Below the pieces are notes generated by a model. It did no database searches and had not been told where the DNA came from. It saw only the letters and a list, made by a program, of their open reading frames with translations. Made by a program: the position numbers and the translations under genes. A stretch of 64,000 nucleotides of DNA from Triatoma infestans (lineage: Eukaryota; Arthropoda; Insecta; Hemiptera; Reduviidae): assembly GCA_011037195.1 (NCBI GenBank), contig JAAEAF010000184.1, forward strand, positions 1 to 64,000, written 5' to 3'. Shown here piece after piece: positions 42,946-52,039 of the stretch (position 1 is the stretch's first letter; every line of letters starts with the position of its first letter).

Positions 42946-43330
42946 CTGGCCATTTTTATGAAAATTGCTAGAAAAGAAAAAAAAATGAAAAACCTATTCA
43001 GTGAAATGGTACATCCGGTCGACCTCTTTTGTCCAAAAATCTCATTGTTGTATTTGCTGGTATATCTAAACAAGTTTTCAGTTTTCTGTTGTTTTTTCGT
43101 TTTTGAGTTATGTTGACCAAACACACAAATACAAATATAGACCAATTTCTTGAAACCAATTTTTTGTCCTAATGAAACTTAGAACATATATCCCCGGTGA
43201 GAAATCTTTTTAGAAAATTTGAAATAATCCCAAACCTTTCTCATACAGCAGTAAAAGAAACTTTCTAGAAAGATTCAGCTTAAGTTTGGCTTGAGAAAGT
43301 ACGTACTCCAATGACTCCCTCCCTACAGCA
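42946..43330 (+). repeat. 'CACTTCCGG' repeat, 3' part of the split copy
   Basis: GAAATGGTACATCCGGTCG, CAAACACACAAATACAAATA, AATTTTTTGTCCTAATG, CATATATCCCCGGTGAGAAA and a final TTCTCATACAGCAGTAAAAG. It completes the copy interrupted at 40703. Confidence 0.6.
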
Positions 43331-43389
43331 ATTGAGAAAGTAAGTGGTTCAATTTATAATAGGCTGAAGAGCAGTTGGTCAGTATATGA

Positions 43390-43393
43390 TCAG
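43390..43393. repeat. Target-site duplication TCAG (left) of the errantivirus
   Basis: TCAG precedes the 5' LTR and recurs at 50556-50559 after the 3' LTR. A 4-bp duplication is usual for gypsy-type integrases. Confidence 0.85.
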
Positions 43394-43450
43394 AGTTATG
43401 ACACATCTCTCGGAAAAGTACCAGTGCCGAGTCAGCAAAGGCTGCTTTCA

Positions 43451-43486
43451 TATAAATACAGCCACCGACCAGCAGGCAGTCAGTTC
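43451..43486 (+). promoter_or_regulatory. LTR core promoter: TATA box and initiator
   Basis: TATAAATA at 43451-43458, and TCAGTT at 43480-43485 with its A 31 bases from the TATA start: the arthropod TATA plus TCAGT spacing. The same sequence is in the 3' LTR. Confidence 0.75.
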
Positions 43487-43539
43487 TCAATTCACCACCA
43501 GACAGTTCACATCTAATTTCATATATAAGCAATTGTGCA

Positions 43540-43576
<37 letters not shown>

Positions 43577-43585
43577 GTAATTTCT

Positions 43586-43591
43586 AATAAA
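43586..43591 (+). promoter_or_regulatory. Polyadenylation signal in LTR
   Basis: AATAAA in the downstream half of the LTR. In the 3' copy it would direct 3'-end formation of the genomic RNA. Confidence 0.7.
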
Positions 43592-43634
43592 ACTCTTTTT
43601 TTAAAAAGGCTAGTCCGGGCTCTTGTAACATAAC

Positions 43635-43652
43635 TGGCGCCCGAACAGGGAC
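43635..43652 (+). promoter_or_regulatory. Primer-binding site, tRNA-Lys
   Basis: TGGCGCCCGAACAGGGAC is the complement of the 3' end of the tRNA-Lys type used by lentiviruses and some insect elements. Its first T is also the last LTR base, as in other errantiviruses. Confidence 0.9.
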
Positions 43653-43893
43653 TGCGAAGGCTTAAGTCTAGTGCGACCACTTGTCTCACTTGCGACCATT
43701 TGTCTCGAAGAAGACTTGAAGCTCCCACATCAGTGGCTAATTCGCAGCACCCCCACCTACAAGAACCAGGACCATCCTCAGAAGCAAGAAGAAAGGCAAG
43801 CTGGCAAATCAACAGCAGCGAACTAAGGTTGTAAGTAGCTCATCTATCATTAAACCGTCCAAATTAGTACTCCCCAAAGAAACTATCCCTGAA

Positions 43894-45018
43894 ATGGCCC
43901 AAATAAATTACAAAATCTCCAAAGAAGACTATGACCACATCCCCTACTTTGACGGAAACCCTTCCGAGCTAGCGTTCTTCTGCGAGATTGGTGAGAGTGC
44001 TTTCGCTACTGTCTGCGCAGAAAATATAGTCGAAAGGGACTACAACCATAACATTCTATTTATAAAAGTAAAAAGTAAATTGGTAGGGCCCGCTAGAAAT
44101 ATCCTTCTCTCTAACAATGTGGACCACTTACTAAATTTATTAAAACACTTAAGAGAAAGTTTTGCCGACTCGAGGTCTTACGAGATATTAAAAGATGAAA
44201 TTTTCCAAACGAAAATGCATGCTAGAGAGTCTCCCATTGACTTCGTCAATAGGATACAGGAGCTGCGCAATTTGGTTTATATTAGACTTAAACTGGACGG
44301 ACTCACAGCAGACACACTAAAACAAATAATAACAAGAGTAGACAAAGAAATAATCTTTCATGTCTACAAATGCTTGCCTCCGACATTAAGCAACCATATC
44401 ATGATATTCGACCCCAACACTCTAGACGAAGTACGGAGCATAATTTATAACAAATGTTCTTTTATCGTAGCTAACCTAAATTCTTCCAAAAGGCCCAACC
44501 AACCATTTCGAAAACCAAACCAGTACAACCAATACCAACAACCTTATAGACAACCATACACTTACAGACCAAGCCCACAACACTTCGCGCCACGCGTCCC
44601 CATGGCTCAAGCCCCTAGCTACCAGTACAAACCAATCGAATATAATCCCAAACCTATAGAGCCTACTCCCCAGACCTCTCGTTATCAGTCCCAACCTCAA
44701 CGACCGAACGTCGGACAATCCTATCATCCGAATCACCCAAACAATCCTGAACACCCCTTCAATCGACCCAGACTACCCCCTGGTTACTTCTCGCAAAACA
44801 CTGTGTCTATGCGTACTGCGGGCAGACCCAGGTTCAAAGATTACATCTCACCGCATGAACTGACTCACTGTCAGCAGGAAAATTATTCGGAACCCGACAA
44901 AACATACGATGACAGGATTTCCCGACTAGAAAATTCTCTTGAAAAAATCACTGAAAAATTTGATCATTTTTTAGACATTGGCCACGGGAGCCAAGAAGGC
45001 CCCCCGAATACAATTTAA
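43894..45018 (+). CDS. gag: Errantivirus gag
   Basis: 374 codons from ATG (context GAAATGG). The N-terminal about 200 residues are capsid-like, with FDGNPSELAFFCEIGESAFA near the start and YEILKDEIFQTKMHARESPI, DFVNRIQEL in the middle. The C-terminal half is rich in Pro, Gln, Tyr and Arg, with no CCHC knuckle, as is usual for errantivirus gag, so RNA binding probably relies on basic residues. A coiled-coil-like stretch (RISRLENSLEKITEKFDHFL) closes the protein. It ends at TAA 45016-45018; the next frame (protease) is -1 relative to it. Confidence 0.9.
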   Translation: MAQINYKISKEDYDHIPYFDGNPSELAFFCEIGESAFATVCAENIVERDYNHNILFIKVKSKLVGPARNILLSNNVDHLLNLLKHLRESFADSRSYEILKDEIFQTKMHARESPIDFVNRIQELRNLVYIRLKLDGLTADTLKQIITRVDKEIIFHVYKCLPPTLSNHIMIFDPNTLDEVRSIIYNKCSFIVANLNSSKRPNQPFRKPNQYNQYQQPYRQPYTYRPSPQHFAPRVPMAQAPSYQYKPIEYNPKPIEPTPQTSRYQSQPQRPNVGQSYHPNHPNNPEHPFNRPRLPPGYFSQNTVSMRTAGRPRFKDYISPHELTHCQQENYSEPDKTYDDRISRLENSLEKITEKFDHFLDIGHGSQEGPPNTI

Positions 45019-45632
45019 ATTTAGTGGACAAATCTCTCCCGCACTTCGAAGACAGACACGGACGGAAATGGCTCGTTGACACCGGATCAGCCGAGAACTA
45101 CATAAATCCTAGCGTTGTCCCGACTGACGTAACACTATCTAACGACCCATTCATAATAACGACACCCGCAGGTAAAAAGAAGGGAGAACAATCTTGCACC
45201 CTCAATATACAAGATACTTTTCACGTAAAGTTAGACACTAAATTCCACCTATTCCCCTTTTCAGACAAATATGACATTTTACTAGGACATAAGACCATGC
45301 AAGAACTTGGCGTGAGCATCGACCTAAATAAAAATATCCTTTCTTACCCTCAGGGTACGATCCCCTTAAAATTTACACTCGACATCCCGGAAAATAAACT
45401 AAACGAAATAAAATTAGAACAGGGAGTTAATTTTATAGAACTTCCGATAAAAAATAAAGAGTTAAAAAACGGATTAATTAACGAGAATATAAAATTAAAT
45501 GATAAGGTCACAATTAAAGAAGGCCTCTATAGTGTTAAGAATAATAAAATCTTGTGCGAAGTTGAATCCAAAGAAGTCATGGCCATTTGCCCTAACCTAT
45601 GGATGTCGACGAACCGCAGGAAATTAGTTTAA
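44964..45632 (+). CDS. pro: Errantivirus protease region (start of pol)
   Basis: An open frame, -1 to gag, without a required ATG. The aspartic protease active site is LVDTGSAENY (DTG), with the flap-side ILLGHKTMQELGVSI later. A linker leads toward RT (GLYSVKNNKILCEV). It would cleave the gag-pol precursor as a dimer inside particles. It ends at TAA 45630-45632; the RT frame, again shifted by -1, opens at 45596, so the two overlap by 37 bases. Confidence 0.85.
   Translation, partial: SFFRHWPREPRRPPEYNLNLVDKSLPHFEDRHGRKWLVDTGSAENYINPSVVPTDVTLSNDPFIITTPAGKKKGEQSCTLNIQDTFHVKLDTKFHLFPFSDKYDILLGHKTMQELGVSIDLNKNILSYPQGTIPLKFTLDIPENKLNEIKLEQGVNFIELPIKNKELKNGLINENIKLNDKVTIKEGLYSVKNNKILCEVESKEVMAICPNLWMSTNRRKLV
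44967..44994 (+). promoter_or_regulatory. Candidate -1 frameshift site: slippery heptamer plus hairpin
   Basis: T TTT TTA at 44967-44973 lies in the gag phase (His-Phe-Leu) as X XXY YYZ. Four bases later, TTGGC at 44978-44982 can pair with GCCAA at 44990-44994 around a 7-base loop. The -1 frame is open from 44964 through the protease, so slippage here would fuse gag to pro. C CCC CCG at 45000-45006 is a second possible site. Confidence 0.65.
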
Positions 45633-48600
45633 GCATACCGGACGTAGTAATGACCAATTGTCCCGAAATGTCCGACGAACGTAGGTTAAGAGAAATAAAA
45701 AACGAAATTCCTAAACTAATAAGAACTGAGCACATGAACTCAGAGGAAAAAGATAAAGTAATAAAACTAATAAAGGACTACCCCCAAATAATCAAAAGAG
45801 AGCATGACAAACTAAGCTGCACGGACTTACTGAAACATAAAATTCGAACGACTGACGAAAACCCCGTATACACGCGAAATTACAGATACCCGGAAATATA
45901 TCGGAAAGACGTACAGGTTGAAGTGGACAAACTACTAGAGAATAAAATAATACAGCATTCGAATTCCCCTTACAACAGCCCAATCTGGGTAGTACCAAAG
46001 AAACCAGACGCTTCCGGTAAAAAGAAAATCAGAATGGTTATAGACTATCGCAAACTTAACAACAAGACGATCGAAGACAAATTCCCCCTTCCGAATATTG
46101 AAGACTTATTCGGTAAAATAGGACGCGCGACATACTTCTCAGCAATCGACTTGGCTTCAGGGTTCCATCAAATCGAAATGGACCCCGAATCAGTCCCCAA
46201 GACAGCATTCTCGACGGAAAGTGGACATTACGAATTCCTGCGCATGCCTTTCGGGCTTAAGAATGCGCCTCCCACATTCCAAAGGGCCGTAAATTCCCTC
46301 TTTTCTAGGATCCCTAACGTACTAGTATACATGGACGACATCATTATCTTTTCGGACAGCTTAGACGAACATATAAAGCACCTTAAGACGGTCTTTGACA
46401 AACTCAGACAACACAATCTAAAAATTCAACTTGACAAGACGGAATTCTTCAAACGCGAACTTCTCTTCCTAGGACACATCATCTCTGACAAGGGTATACA
46501 GCCTAACCCGGCCAAACTAGACGCCATCGCTAAATTTCCACTTCCCAAGACGCAGAAACAAATCAAACAATTTCTTGGACTCACCGGCTACTACCGTAAA
46601 ATGATTAAGAACTACGCCAAAATAGCAAGACCCCTGACTCTCTCACTAAGAAAAGACAAGGACATAGTAATTGACGATAGTTACATACAAGCCGTTGACA
46701 CCCTAAAATCCCTCCTACAGAACAGCCCTATCCTACAATTGCCTAACTTCAATAAACCTTTCACCCTTACAACAGACGCCTCCAACTACGCGATAGGAGC
46801 CGTCCTATCACAAAACATTGACGGAAAAGACCTCCCCATATCCTTTGCCTCCCGCACATTAAACAAACAAGAAGAGAATTACTCTACAATAGAGAAAGAA
46901 TTATTAGCTATCGTTTGGGCGTGCAAACATTTCAGACCTTACATATACGGACGTAAATTTATCATACAGACGGACCACAAACCTCTACAGTGGCTACATA
47001 ATCTAAAAGAACCAAACTCTAAACTTATCCGCTGGAAATTACAACTAGCCGACTTCGACTTTGACGTTAAGTACGTCCAAGGAAAAACTAACGTAGTAGC
47101 AGACGCACTATCACGAAACCCACCAGAGGAACAGCACCTTAACGCCCTAGAAACCGCCTCTCCAAACCCAGAAGAGGTCCTAACTGAATTCCTTTCTGCC
47201 CCTTCACCTGAAAACAGCGACGACGTCCTAGAAGACTTAGCCAGAGCCCTTAACATTAACGCCGAAGACGACAACGGAAACACTACCGCCGAAAACGAAA
47301 ACATTAACGCCGGAGACGATAACGAAAGCCTACAAACCCAACACTCTCAAGAATCCTCTAACAGCCAAATTAAAGTAATTGACGACAGAACCCGCTGCAT
47401 TAACGTGGAAAAATTCCAAATTATTCTAACTAGAGGCAACCCCGAGACGAAAATTCCGATCAACAGACCTTTTAATAAAACGCGTTACAATTGGTACACC
47501 AGGTACCCATACTCTAACGACATAGATGAATACTGCTTAGAATACTTACAACCAAATCATACGTACGGCGTCCTGTGTTCCCCTCCTATCGAAGACTCCC
47601 TTGACGAACAGATATATGACCAAATCTTTGCCCACCTGTCCGACATAATAAAAGACAAATTCCCCACAGTCAAAATTAAACGCTACTATACAAAAAGACT
47701 AGACATAACCGACCCCGCGGAACAAGAAGAAACTATTCAAAATTATCACGTTGGTAAAACTGCACACCGTGGCATACACGAAGTATACAGATCCCTAACT
47801 AAATGCTACTACTGGCCAAAAATGTTAGAACAGATAACAAAAGTAATAAACAACTGTTCCCTCTGTAAGGAAGTTAAGTACGAACGCAGACCAATTAGAC
47901 AAGTTTACGAAATCACCCCCACTCCTTCCAAACCTTTCGAGAGACTACAGGGAGACATACTACACTACGACGGAAAGCAAATTTTCACTATGATAGACTG
48001 TTTTTCAAGAAAACTGTATGGTTATCTAATCAAAACGGCATCCGCAAATGAAATTGTCAATTCACTAGAAAACTACCTCAGCATATTCCCGTGCCCCAAA
48101 ACGATTCAATTTGACAATGGTACGGAATTTAAAAATGGACTGGTAGAGAATTTCTTAAAATACAATAACATAGAAACTCACTTCACGACCCCTAACCACT
48201 CAGACTCCAACGGACTGATAAACCGAGCACACTCAACCCTCATAGAGATTATGAATATAGTAAACAGACAAAAGAATTGCCCCATATACAAAACTCTAAG
48301 ACTAGCGTTAATAGCTTACAACAACTCTATAAACTCTAACTTGACTATGACACCTAATGAAATTACTTTCGGGATACAGCCCAATACATACGCAGAAGAC
48401 CTAATTCTAGAACAACGAGTCAAAGAATATCATGATGACAAGGAGTTAATAGCTCGCGTAATAAAAGAAAAAATTGATAAAGAAAAAGAGACCCGTACAG
48501 ACAAACTAAACAAAACTAGGGAAAAAATCGAAATACCAGAGGGAGAAATATTTATTAGGGATAAGCAATACGGAAAAGCTAAACCCAAATTCAAAAGAGG

Positions 48601-48853
48601 AAATTATTCTAGGGAAACTAAATTAGCTACAGTACAAAGGAAATCTTTTAAAGTACATCCTAATCTATTAAAAAGACCTAGAAAATTCACACAACAAACT
48701 CTTCCTGTTACAGATAAGAACGATGAATCACGCATCCCACATACTAACGGCAATAATACGCATACTGCAACTGCTGACGGCGGGGAATGTAGCCGACAGT
48801 TTACAGATAACAGATCTGAGTCTGGGCCCGGGAATTCTGCCAGTGACGCATAA
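45596..48853 (+). CDS. pol: Errantivirus pol: reverse transcriptase, RNase H, integrase
   Basis: 1084 residues from ATG 45599. RT: PYNSPIWVVPKK and MVIDYRKLNNKT early, catalytic VYMDDII at about residues 243-249. RNase H: TTDASNYAIGAVLSQ (Asp at 393), then SRTLNKQEENYSTIEKELLA. A long acidic linker follows, at about residues 500-590. Integrase: an H-x-H-C-C zinc domain from His717 to CSLC; Asp786 (QGDILHY) and Asp839 (FDNGTEF). At the expected third catalytic position, 36 residues after Asp839, the sequence is NGLINRAH with Asn875 instead of Glu. No ATG-independent entry is evident; the frame opens at 45596, so reinitiation, a second frameshift or a copy-specific indel must be considered. The 3' end overlaps env by 131 bp. 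Confidence 0.92.
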   Translation, partial: PMDVDEPQEISLSIPDVVMTNCPEMSDERRLREIKNEIPKLIRTEHMNSEEKDKVIKLIKDYPQIIKREHDKLSCTDLLKHKIRTTDENPVYTRNYRYPEIYRKDVQVEVDKLLENKIIQHSNSPYNSPIWVVPKKPDASGKKKIRMVIDYRKLNNKTIEDKFPLPNIEDLFGKIGRATYFSAIDLASGFHQIEMDPESVPKTAFSTESGHYEFLRMPFGLKNAPPTFQRAVNSLFSRIPNVLVYMDDIIIFSDSLDEHIKHLKTVFDKLRQHNLKIQLDKTEFFKRELLFLGHIISDKGIQPNPAKLDAIAKFPLPKTQKQIKQFLGLTGYYRKMIKNYAKIARPLTLSLRKDKDIVIDDSYIQAVDTLKSLLQNSPILQLPNFNKPFTLTTDASNYAIGAVLSQNIDGKDLPISFASRTLNKQEENYSTIEKELLAIVWACKHFRPYIYGRKFIIQTDHKPLQWLHNLKEPNSKLIRWKLQLADFDFDVKYVQGKTNVVADALSRNPPEEQHLNALETASPNPEEVLTEFLSAPSPENSDDVLEDLARALNINAEDDNGNTTAENENINAGDDNESLQTQHSQESSNSQIKVIDDRTRCINVEKFQIILTRGNPETKIPINRPFNKTRYNWYTRYPYSNDIDEYCLEYLQPNHTYGVLCSPPIEDSLDEQIYDQIFAHLSDIIKDKFPTVKIKRYYTKRLDITDPAEQEETIQNYHVGKTAHRGIHEVYRSLTKCYYWPKMLEQITKVINNCSLCKEVKYERRPIRQVYEITPTPSKPFERLQGDILHYDGKQIFTMIDCFSRKLYGYLIKTASANEIVNSLENYLSIFPCPKTIQFDNGTEFKNGLVENFLKYNNIETHFTTPNHSDSNGLINRAHSTLIEIMNIVNRQKNCPIYKTLRLALIAYNNSINSNLTMTPNEITFGIQPNTYAEDLILEQRVKEYHDDKELIARVIKEKIDKEKETRTDKLNKTREKIEIPEGEIFIRDKQYGKAKPKFKRGNYSRETKLATVQRKSFKVHPNLLKRPRKFTQQTLPVTDKNDESRIPHTNGNNTHTATADGGECSRQFTDNRSESGPGNSASDA
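48221..48223 (+). other. Integrase catalytic Glu position encodes Asn (AAC)
   Basis: Counting from Asp839, the D-x35-E spacing falls on this AAC codon. Two base changes separate AAC from either Glu codon. Confidence 0.7.
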
Positions 48854-50306
48854 TCCAGTTTACGTCATAGATAAATATTATACTTTTATACACGTTACTG
48901 ACGTACAACTAATAGATATGGAATTAGATAAAATTTATCACATTATTGGCACTACCTATCAGCACAACCGGACAGCACAGATAAAATCACTCTTTAAATA
49001 TTATCACTATCTTCGTAACAAACTCGACCATTTGACAGTTAATAAATCTCGGCCTAAACGCGGACTAATTAACGGCCTAGGTAAGGCCATATCCTGGCTA
49101 ACCGGAAACATGGACAGTGACGACAAAGAAAGGTACGACAAAATTATAAACACGATCGAACGTAACAGTTTTCACCTCCAAAACAACCTAAAAAGCCAGA
49201 TGGCAATAAACAAAAAAGTAATCGAAGAATTCAATCACGACATACAAATTATACGGACTAACAATGACAAAATGACTACCTTCTTCTCCAACCCTATAAT
49301 CAGCCAAGTGGAACTAAATCAACAATTCAATTCGATTCTCTTTAACTTGATCCTCCTTGCCAACAAGATTGACGACGTGGAAAACTCTCTAGAATTCTGT
49401 AGGTTAAACAGCATACATTCTAGTATTTTCTCTCTTAAAGATCTCGAGTCATTACAAAAGTCCCACAATATCACGTTCATAACAGCAGACATCGAGGCAC
49501 TCTGGCAGTTAAGCAGGGTACACTGCTCAATAAAAACCGGGAGTATCTACTACTTCATTAGCGTTCCCCTAAAAACCTCCTCCTTCGAAATGTACTTCCT
49601 CTTATCCTACCCTGTAGAAAAAGACAACCACCTTAGGACAATTCATGTCCATCCTCCTTTGATCCTACGCCTCCAAGATGAGTTATTTACAGCCACCTGT
49701 GAAGACATCAACGGTGATATATATTGCCGCAACAAGACCATCATCCAGGACGACTGTATTCGCCAGATCATATCCAACATCAATCTCTCAGCATGCAAGA
49801 CAATATACACGTCAAGCGCGCCGTTCATTAAGTATATCAACCTCATAGACCACTTCCTAACTTTCAGAACCAACAGAATAGTAATAAACAAGGACCGCCA
49901 CAACGACACCATGTTCTTAACTAATACTAGCCTAATAAAACTAAACCAAGGTGAGACTCTACTGGACAGCAAAGCAATACCAATATACAAAGACTCAAGG
50001 AGCGTCACAATCACTGCACAGGTATTCTCACACACCAACAGAAATATATCCTTCGAAGACCTCCACAGGATCAATTTACAGATGGAACCACTGGAGCTGT
50101 TAGAGGACGTACCCAGTGGCACGACACACCTCTATTACCTTATCATCCTCCCAGTACTCCTACTACTGTCTCACCTCCTGTATGTTTTCTATGTCCTCAG
50201 AAAGAAGGCTAAACCAGGATCGACAGAAGGAGACCAGCTAAGACCTACACCACTACAAATCTACCCTGGACTTCCATGCCAGTTGTCGCAGGAGCTCCAA
50301 ACTTAA
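48723..50306 (+). CDS. env: Errantivirus env (baculovirus F-like fusion glycoprotein)
   Basis: 527 codons. Residues 1-24 form a signal peptide (hydrophobic IIRILQLLTAG). RPKR at 110-113 is a furin-type cleavage site followed by a Gly-rich fusion peptide (GLINGLGKAISWLTG). A long heptad-like region follows (about 135-230), then a Cys-containing ectodomain with several N-x-S/T sites, a transmembrane segment at about 470-492 (LIILPVLLLLSHLLYVF) and a 35-residue tail beginning RKK. This is the layout of errantivirus/baculovirus F proteins. The start overlaps pol, so expression would need a spliced subgenomic RNA. The frame is intact with no stops. Confidence 0.9.
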   Translation: MNHASHILTAIIRILQLLTAGNVADSLQITDLSLGPGILPVTHNPVYVIDKYYTFIHVTDVQLIDMELDKIYHIIGTTYQHNRTAQIKSLFKYYHYLRNKLDHLTVNKSRPKRGLINGLGKAISWLTGNMDSDDKERYDKIINTIERNSFHLQNNLKSQMAINKKVIEEFNHDIQIIRTNNDKMTTFFSNPIISQVELNQQFNSILFNLILLANKIDDVENSLEFCRLNSIHSSIFSLKDLESLQKSHNITFITADIEALWQLSRVHCSIKTGSIYYFISVPLKTSSFEMYFLLSYPVEKDNHLRTIHVHPPLILRLQDELFTATCEDINGDIYCRNKTIIQDDCIRQIISNINLSACKTIYTSSAPFIKYINLIDHFLTFRTNRIVINKDRHNDTMFLTNTSLIKLNQGETLLDSKAIPIYKDSRSVTITAQVFSHTNRNISFEDLHRINLQMEPLELLEDVPSGTTHLYYLIILPVLLLLSHLLYVFYVLRKKAKPGSTEGDQLRPTPLQIYPGLPCQLSQELQT

Positions 50307-50315
50307 GGAGGGAGG
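50305..50315 (+). promoter_or_regulatory. Polypurine tract
   Basis: AAGGAGGGAGG abuts the 3' LTR and overlaps the env stop codon; it primes plus-strand synthesis. Confidence 0.85.
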
Positions 50316-50461
50316 AGTTATGACACATCTCTCGGAAAAGTACCAGTGCCGAGTCAGCAAAGGCTGCTTTCATATAAATACAGCCACCGACCAGCAGGCA
50401 GTCAGTTCTCAATTCACCACCAGACAGTTCACATCCAATTTCATATATAAGCAATTGTGCA

Positions 50462-50497
<36 letters not shown>

Positions 50498-50555
50498 GTA
50501 ATTTCTAATAAAACTCTTTTTTTAAAAGGCTAGTCCGGGCTCTTGTAACATAACT
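50316..50555 (+). repeat. Errantivirus 3' LTR
   Basis: Matches the 5' LTR except for one T/C substitution and two 1-base length changes, in the (ATT)n and in the poly(T)/poly(A) run. TCAG follows at 50556-50559. Confidence 0.95.
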
Positions 50556-50559
50556 TCAG

Positions 50560-51414
50560 TGTAAAAGATATGTTGCAGAATTGTGAGAATGAAGACGTAA
50601 TTATGTTGAGGAAGTCATTATTTAGATGTTTGTGTGTGTGTGTGTGTGTGTGTTTTAGAGAAAGAGATAGTGAATAAATGGTGCTCTAGGTCCCGCTCAT
50701 GGGTAAGCTAATATCAGAATTTAGTGGTAGGCCAATATAGACATCATCTACCTCAACAGGCAAGCCATAAAACAGAACTTCAAGAAGATTAATGTAGAAC
50801 AAACATGGGGAATAGAGATAGAAAGGGATGAATCTAGAGAGGTATGACGAAAATTCAGTATTATTCACTAACAAAGGAGAAGATATCGGTTAAAGCCACT
50901 GTCAAATACGAGAAGAAATAAACCTCTTATAACGTGAAGAATCACAATATCAACGAAGAAAAAAAAAAAAAAAAAAAAAGAAGAAAATATTGAGTGAAAA
51001 ATTCGAAGAGTAATTACTAACTACATCATCGTGGAAAATTGAAGATATGTACAAAGTGTGTGGATGAAGTGGAAAATGTAGCGGAAATATAACTAAGATA
51101 TATCTACAGATTTTTCTGCTCCAAAGAATTATCTCTCATATTTCATAGTGGCTTATAAATCAAACGGATTGTTAAAGTTATAGAGGGGGGGAAGAAAATC
51201 CTCTATTCACTGTGAACTAACTTGCATTGAATTGTTATAATTTCTGATGAAATTTTTTGAAAATTGCTTTGTCAATAAATAATTTTTTTTTTTTTTTTTT
51301 TGTAATACGGATAATAGAAAAAAATTTATAAAATATAATAGAAAATTAAACAAAATTGCGATACTTCCAGAAATAGAAAAATCTATATATCATACTTAAC
51401 GGACATAAGATTGA
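50560..51414. other. Unassigned DNA with (TG)n
   Basis: A (TG)n at 50630-50653 and an A run at 50961-50979. A short minus frame (50686-50874) contains LLEVLFYGLPVEVDDVYIGL, faintly RT-like, but too short to call. Confidence 0.4.
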
Positions 51415-51565
51415 GGGTATCAGAGATACTTTCTGTGATAGTCTGGCTTCATTTGGTGATCATCAACCGGTTTCGGATGTTCGCACATAATCAGGAGAGT
51501 CTTGATAAAACATTGCGATAACACAGACTTGTACAGAACAAAATCAGTTATTACATATGTATAGT
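51415..51565 (-). repeat. Foldback family, single arm
   Basis: GTATCAGAGATACTTTCTGT, GGTGATCATCAACCGGTTTC, GATAACACAGACTTG. The hammerhead-like core on the minus strand (51461-51496) has CTGATTA instead of CTGATGA, so it is broken. No second arm. Confidence 0.6.
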
Positions 51566-52039
51566 ACCTTCAAGTAAACGTGGCTTAGATGTAGCAAATC
51601 TGTACTCCATGGAATTTAGTCTATACTTACTATCATCTCATAAAAAAATGTTCTTAATTAAAAAAATTTAAGAAATCTAGTAACAGACAAGAGTTCTCTT
51701 CCAAATCTGTGAAATTAAAAGTTAATAAATTTAATCGGGTACGTGCTTCAAATTGGCTACTTCACAGACCAGTGGTGTTTTTTTTCTTGTTAGAGGATGA
51801 AAATTATTACAAATCTGAATCACAATTGTAAGGCAAAATTTTAAAATAATGAAATTACAAAAATCATTTAGAAAGAGGAAAAATTTGCAACTCTGTCCCA
51901 CATAAAAGTCATTCATTTTTACTTCAGAGCCTATTTTCTAAGAAATTAGTGTCTCATGTATGCTTCCCTACTCTGCTAAAGATTCAGCATGATTTTGCCA
52001 ATGCAGTCTTTTTATTGTTCAGTATATACTCCAAGATTA
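51566..52039. other. AT-rich DNA, no gene seen
   Basis: No recognisable features. Confidence 0.55.

Larger units (their letters stand above)
43394..43635 (+). repeat. Errantivirus 5' LTR
   Basis: Ends are AGTTATG...CATAACT, the AGT...ACT termini of errantiviruses. It contains a TATA box, an initiator, an (ATT)n run (43542-43577) and AATAAA (43586-43591). Confidence 0.95.
43394..50555 (+). mobile_element. Endogenous errantivirus (gypsy-type LTR retrotransposon with env)
   Basis: 7.16 kb: 242-bp and 240-bp LTRs, a tRNA-Lys primer-binding site, gag, a protease frame, an RT-RNase H-integrase frame, env, a polypurine tract, and a 4-bp target duplication. The LTRs differ by one substitution and two single-base indels, so insertion is recent. 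It is the only near-complete autonomous element in the window. Two features argue against full function of this copy: the pro and RT frames are offset, and integrase lacks its expected catalytic Glu. Confidence 0.95.

Noticed and set aside
43323..43532. Identical minus-strand open frames in both errantivirus LTRs (also 50245-50454)
   Set aside because: They are the same LTR read backwards and depend only on the LTR being duplicated.
46939..47304. Open frames on the minus strand across errantivirus pol and env (also 44476-44754, 45792-45998, 49643-50122)
   Set aside because: Antisense shadows of strongly coding sequence; no protein-family motifs.
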